The translations under genes and the position numbers were made by a program. Under the pieces are notes generated by a model that was given only the letters and a program-made list of their open reading frames with translations, ran no database searches and was not told the DNA's origin. A stretch of 6,268 bases of DNA, from assembly GCA_003567615.1 (NCBI GenBank), contig PWZC01000352.1, positions 1-6,268 of the forward strand, written 5' to 3'. This DNA is from Gemmatimonadota bacterium (lineage in GTDB: Bacteria > Gemmatimonadota > Gemmatimonadetes > Longimicrobiales > Gaopeijiaceae). Positions 5,822 through 6,268 of this stretch are shown piece by piece. Every line of letters starts with the position of its first letter. Positions within the stretch are counted from its first letter, which is position 1.

Positions 5822-6268
5822 CAGTCGGTCCCTTGGGATTTGGAGGGTTTGGAGGCGAGAAGCCTACCCACGTACTTCCCGATCAGATCCCCTTCCACAT
5901 TCACCCGTCCCCCTGGCGCAAGCTGCGCCAGATTCGTGTGGGCCCAGGTGTGGGGGATTATGGCCACCTCCAGGAGATCGGGCTCACGGAGGGCGTTCAC
6001 CGTAAGGGAGATCCCGTTCAGGGCAACGGATCCATAGGGGATGGTGGCACGGTGGACCTCGATGGGAATCCGGAATTCGAGGAAGACGGTGTCCCCCTCC
6101 CGCCGTACCGACGTCAGTTCTCCCATCCCGTCCACATGGCCCTGCACCAGGTGCCCGTCCAGGCGAGCGCCCAACTGCATGGCCCGCTCCAGGTTCACCC
6201 GGGCACCAGCGGCGTAGCTTCCGGCGAGGGTCCGTCCTCGCGTAGAGGCCACCACCTCCACCGTGAAG
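5821..6268 (-). CDS. ribE: Riboflavin synthase alpha subunit, 5' end beyond the window
   Basis: This enzyme dismutates two 6,7-dimethyl-8-ribityllumazine molecules to riboflavin plus a pyrimidine that is recycled. The reading frame is open through the right edge: the codons just inside it read FTVEVVASTRGRTL, matching the middle of the N-terminal barrel, so the GTG at 6261 is internal and the first 60-odd residues are missing. RVNLERAMQLGARLDGHLVQ followed by GHVDG marks the end of the first lumazine-binding barrel. YGSVALNGISLTVNAL, then LEVAIIPHTWAHTNLAQL and GGRVNVEGDLIGKYVGRLL, is the second barrel, repeating the same plan (GISLTV, HT-x-x-HTNL, RVN-E-D). About 148 codons remain of a usual 200-220. 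It ends TGATG over the ribBA start. An upstream ribD and an FMN riboswitch, if present, would lie outside the window. The symbol is ribE in Bacillus-style naming and ribC in E. coli. Confidence 0.96.
   Translation of the reverse strand, partial: FTVEVVASTRGRTLAGSYAAGARVNLERAMQLGARLDGHLVQGHVDGMGELTSVRREGDTVFLEFRIPIEVHRATIPYGSVALNGISLTVNALREPDLLEVAIIPHTWAHTNLAQLAPGGRVNVEGDLIGKYVGRLLASKPSKSQGTD

Noticed and set aside
4604..6037. A 477-codon open frame on the plus strand opposite ribBA and ribE
   Set aside because: It is entirely antisense to two clearly conserved enzymes, its translation shows no recognisable domain, and long antisense frames are expected in GC-rich genes with strong third-position bias.
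5821..6268. FMN riboswitch upstream of the riboflavin genes
   Set aside because: Such an element would precede the first gene of the operon. The window opens inside ribE coding sequence, so no leader is present to inspect.

Overview
The window is a compact, GC-rich stretch of bacterial chromosome. Ten genes all lie on the minus strand, so they read from right to left in window coordinates. Almost every junction is a short overlap (GTGA, TGATG) or a gap of a few tens of bases. The only intergenic gap above 40 bases is the 62-base stretch at 2421-2482, and no region longer than 300 bases lacks a gene. I see no RNA genes, insertion sequences, CRISPR arrays, phage genes or convincing intrinsic terminators.

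In order of transcription, the right half (6268 to about 3625) is a riboflavin block followed by nusB. It contains riboflavin synthase (ribE, 5' end cut by the window edge), the bifunctional DHBP synthase/GTP cyclohydrolase II (ribBA), lumazine synthase (ribH) and the antitermination factor NusB. RibBA makes both precursors, RibH joins them to lumazine, and RibE dismutates lumazine to riboflavin. The ribH-nusB pairing is very common in bacteria. The DHBP synthase half of RibBA carries a Gln where E. coli RibB has a metal-ligand His, which is the most striking single observation here.

The middle (3628-2483) is a GT4-type glycosyltransferase coupled to nusB by a GTGA overlap. Its substrate cannot be read from the sequence.

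The left part (2420 to 1) is a regulatory/PTS block: a short-form ribosome hibernation factor (hpf), HPr kinase/phosphorylase (hprK), then mannose-family PTS subunits EIIA, EIIB and the start of EIIC, which runs off the left edge. HprK phosphorylates HPr on a serine to gate phosphotransfer, and EIIA/EIIB pass the phosphate on from HPr, so these genes form one functional unit. The order hpf-hprK-EIIA(Man) resembles the rpoN-hpf-ptsN-hprK-rapZ-EIIA(Man) neighbourhoods of Proteobacteria, but without ptsN or rapZ between the genes.

The organism is probably a Gram-negative, high-GC, non-model bacterium. Protein style and the mix of HprK, mannose-type PTS and RibBA would fit Gemmatimonadota or a neighbouring phylum, but this is an impression and not a demonstrated assignment. 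I do not see an undescribed biological system; the window looks like ordinary core genome with a few points worth checking.
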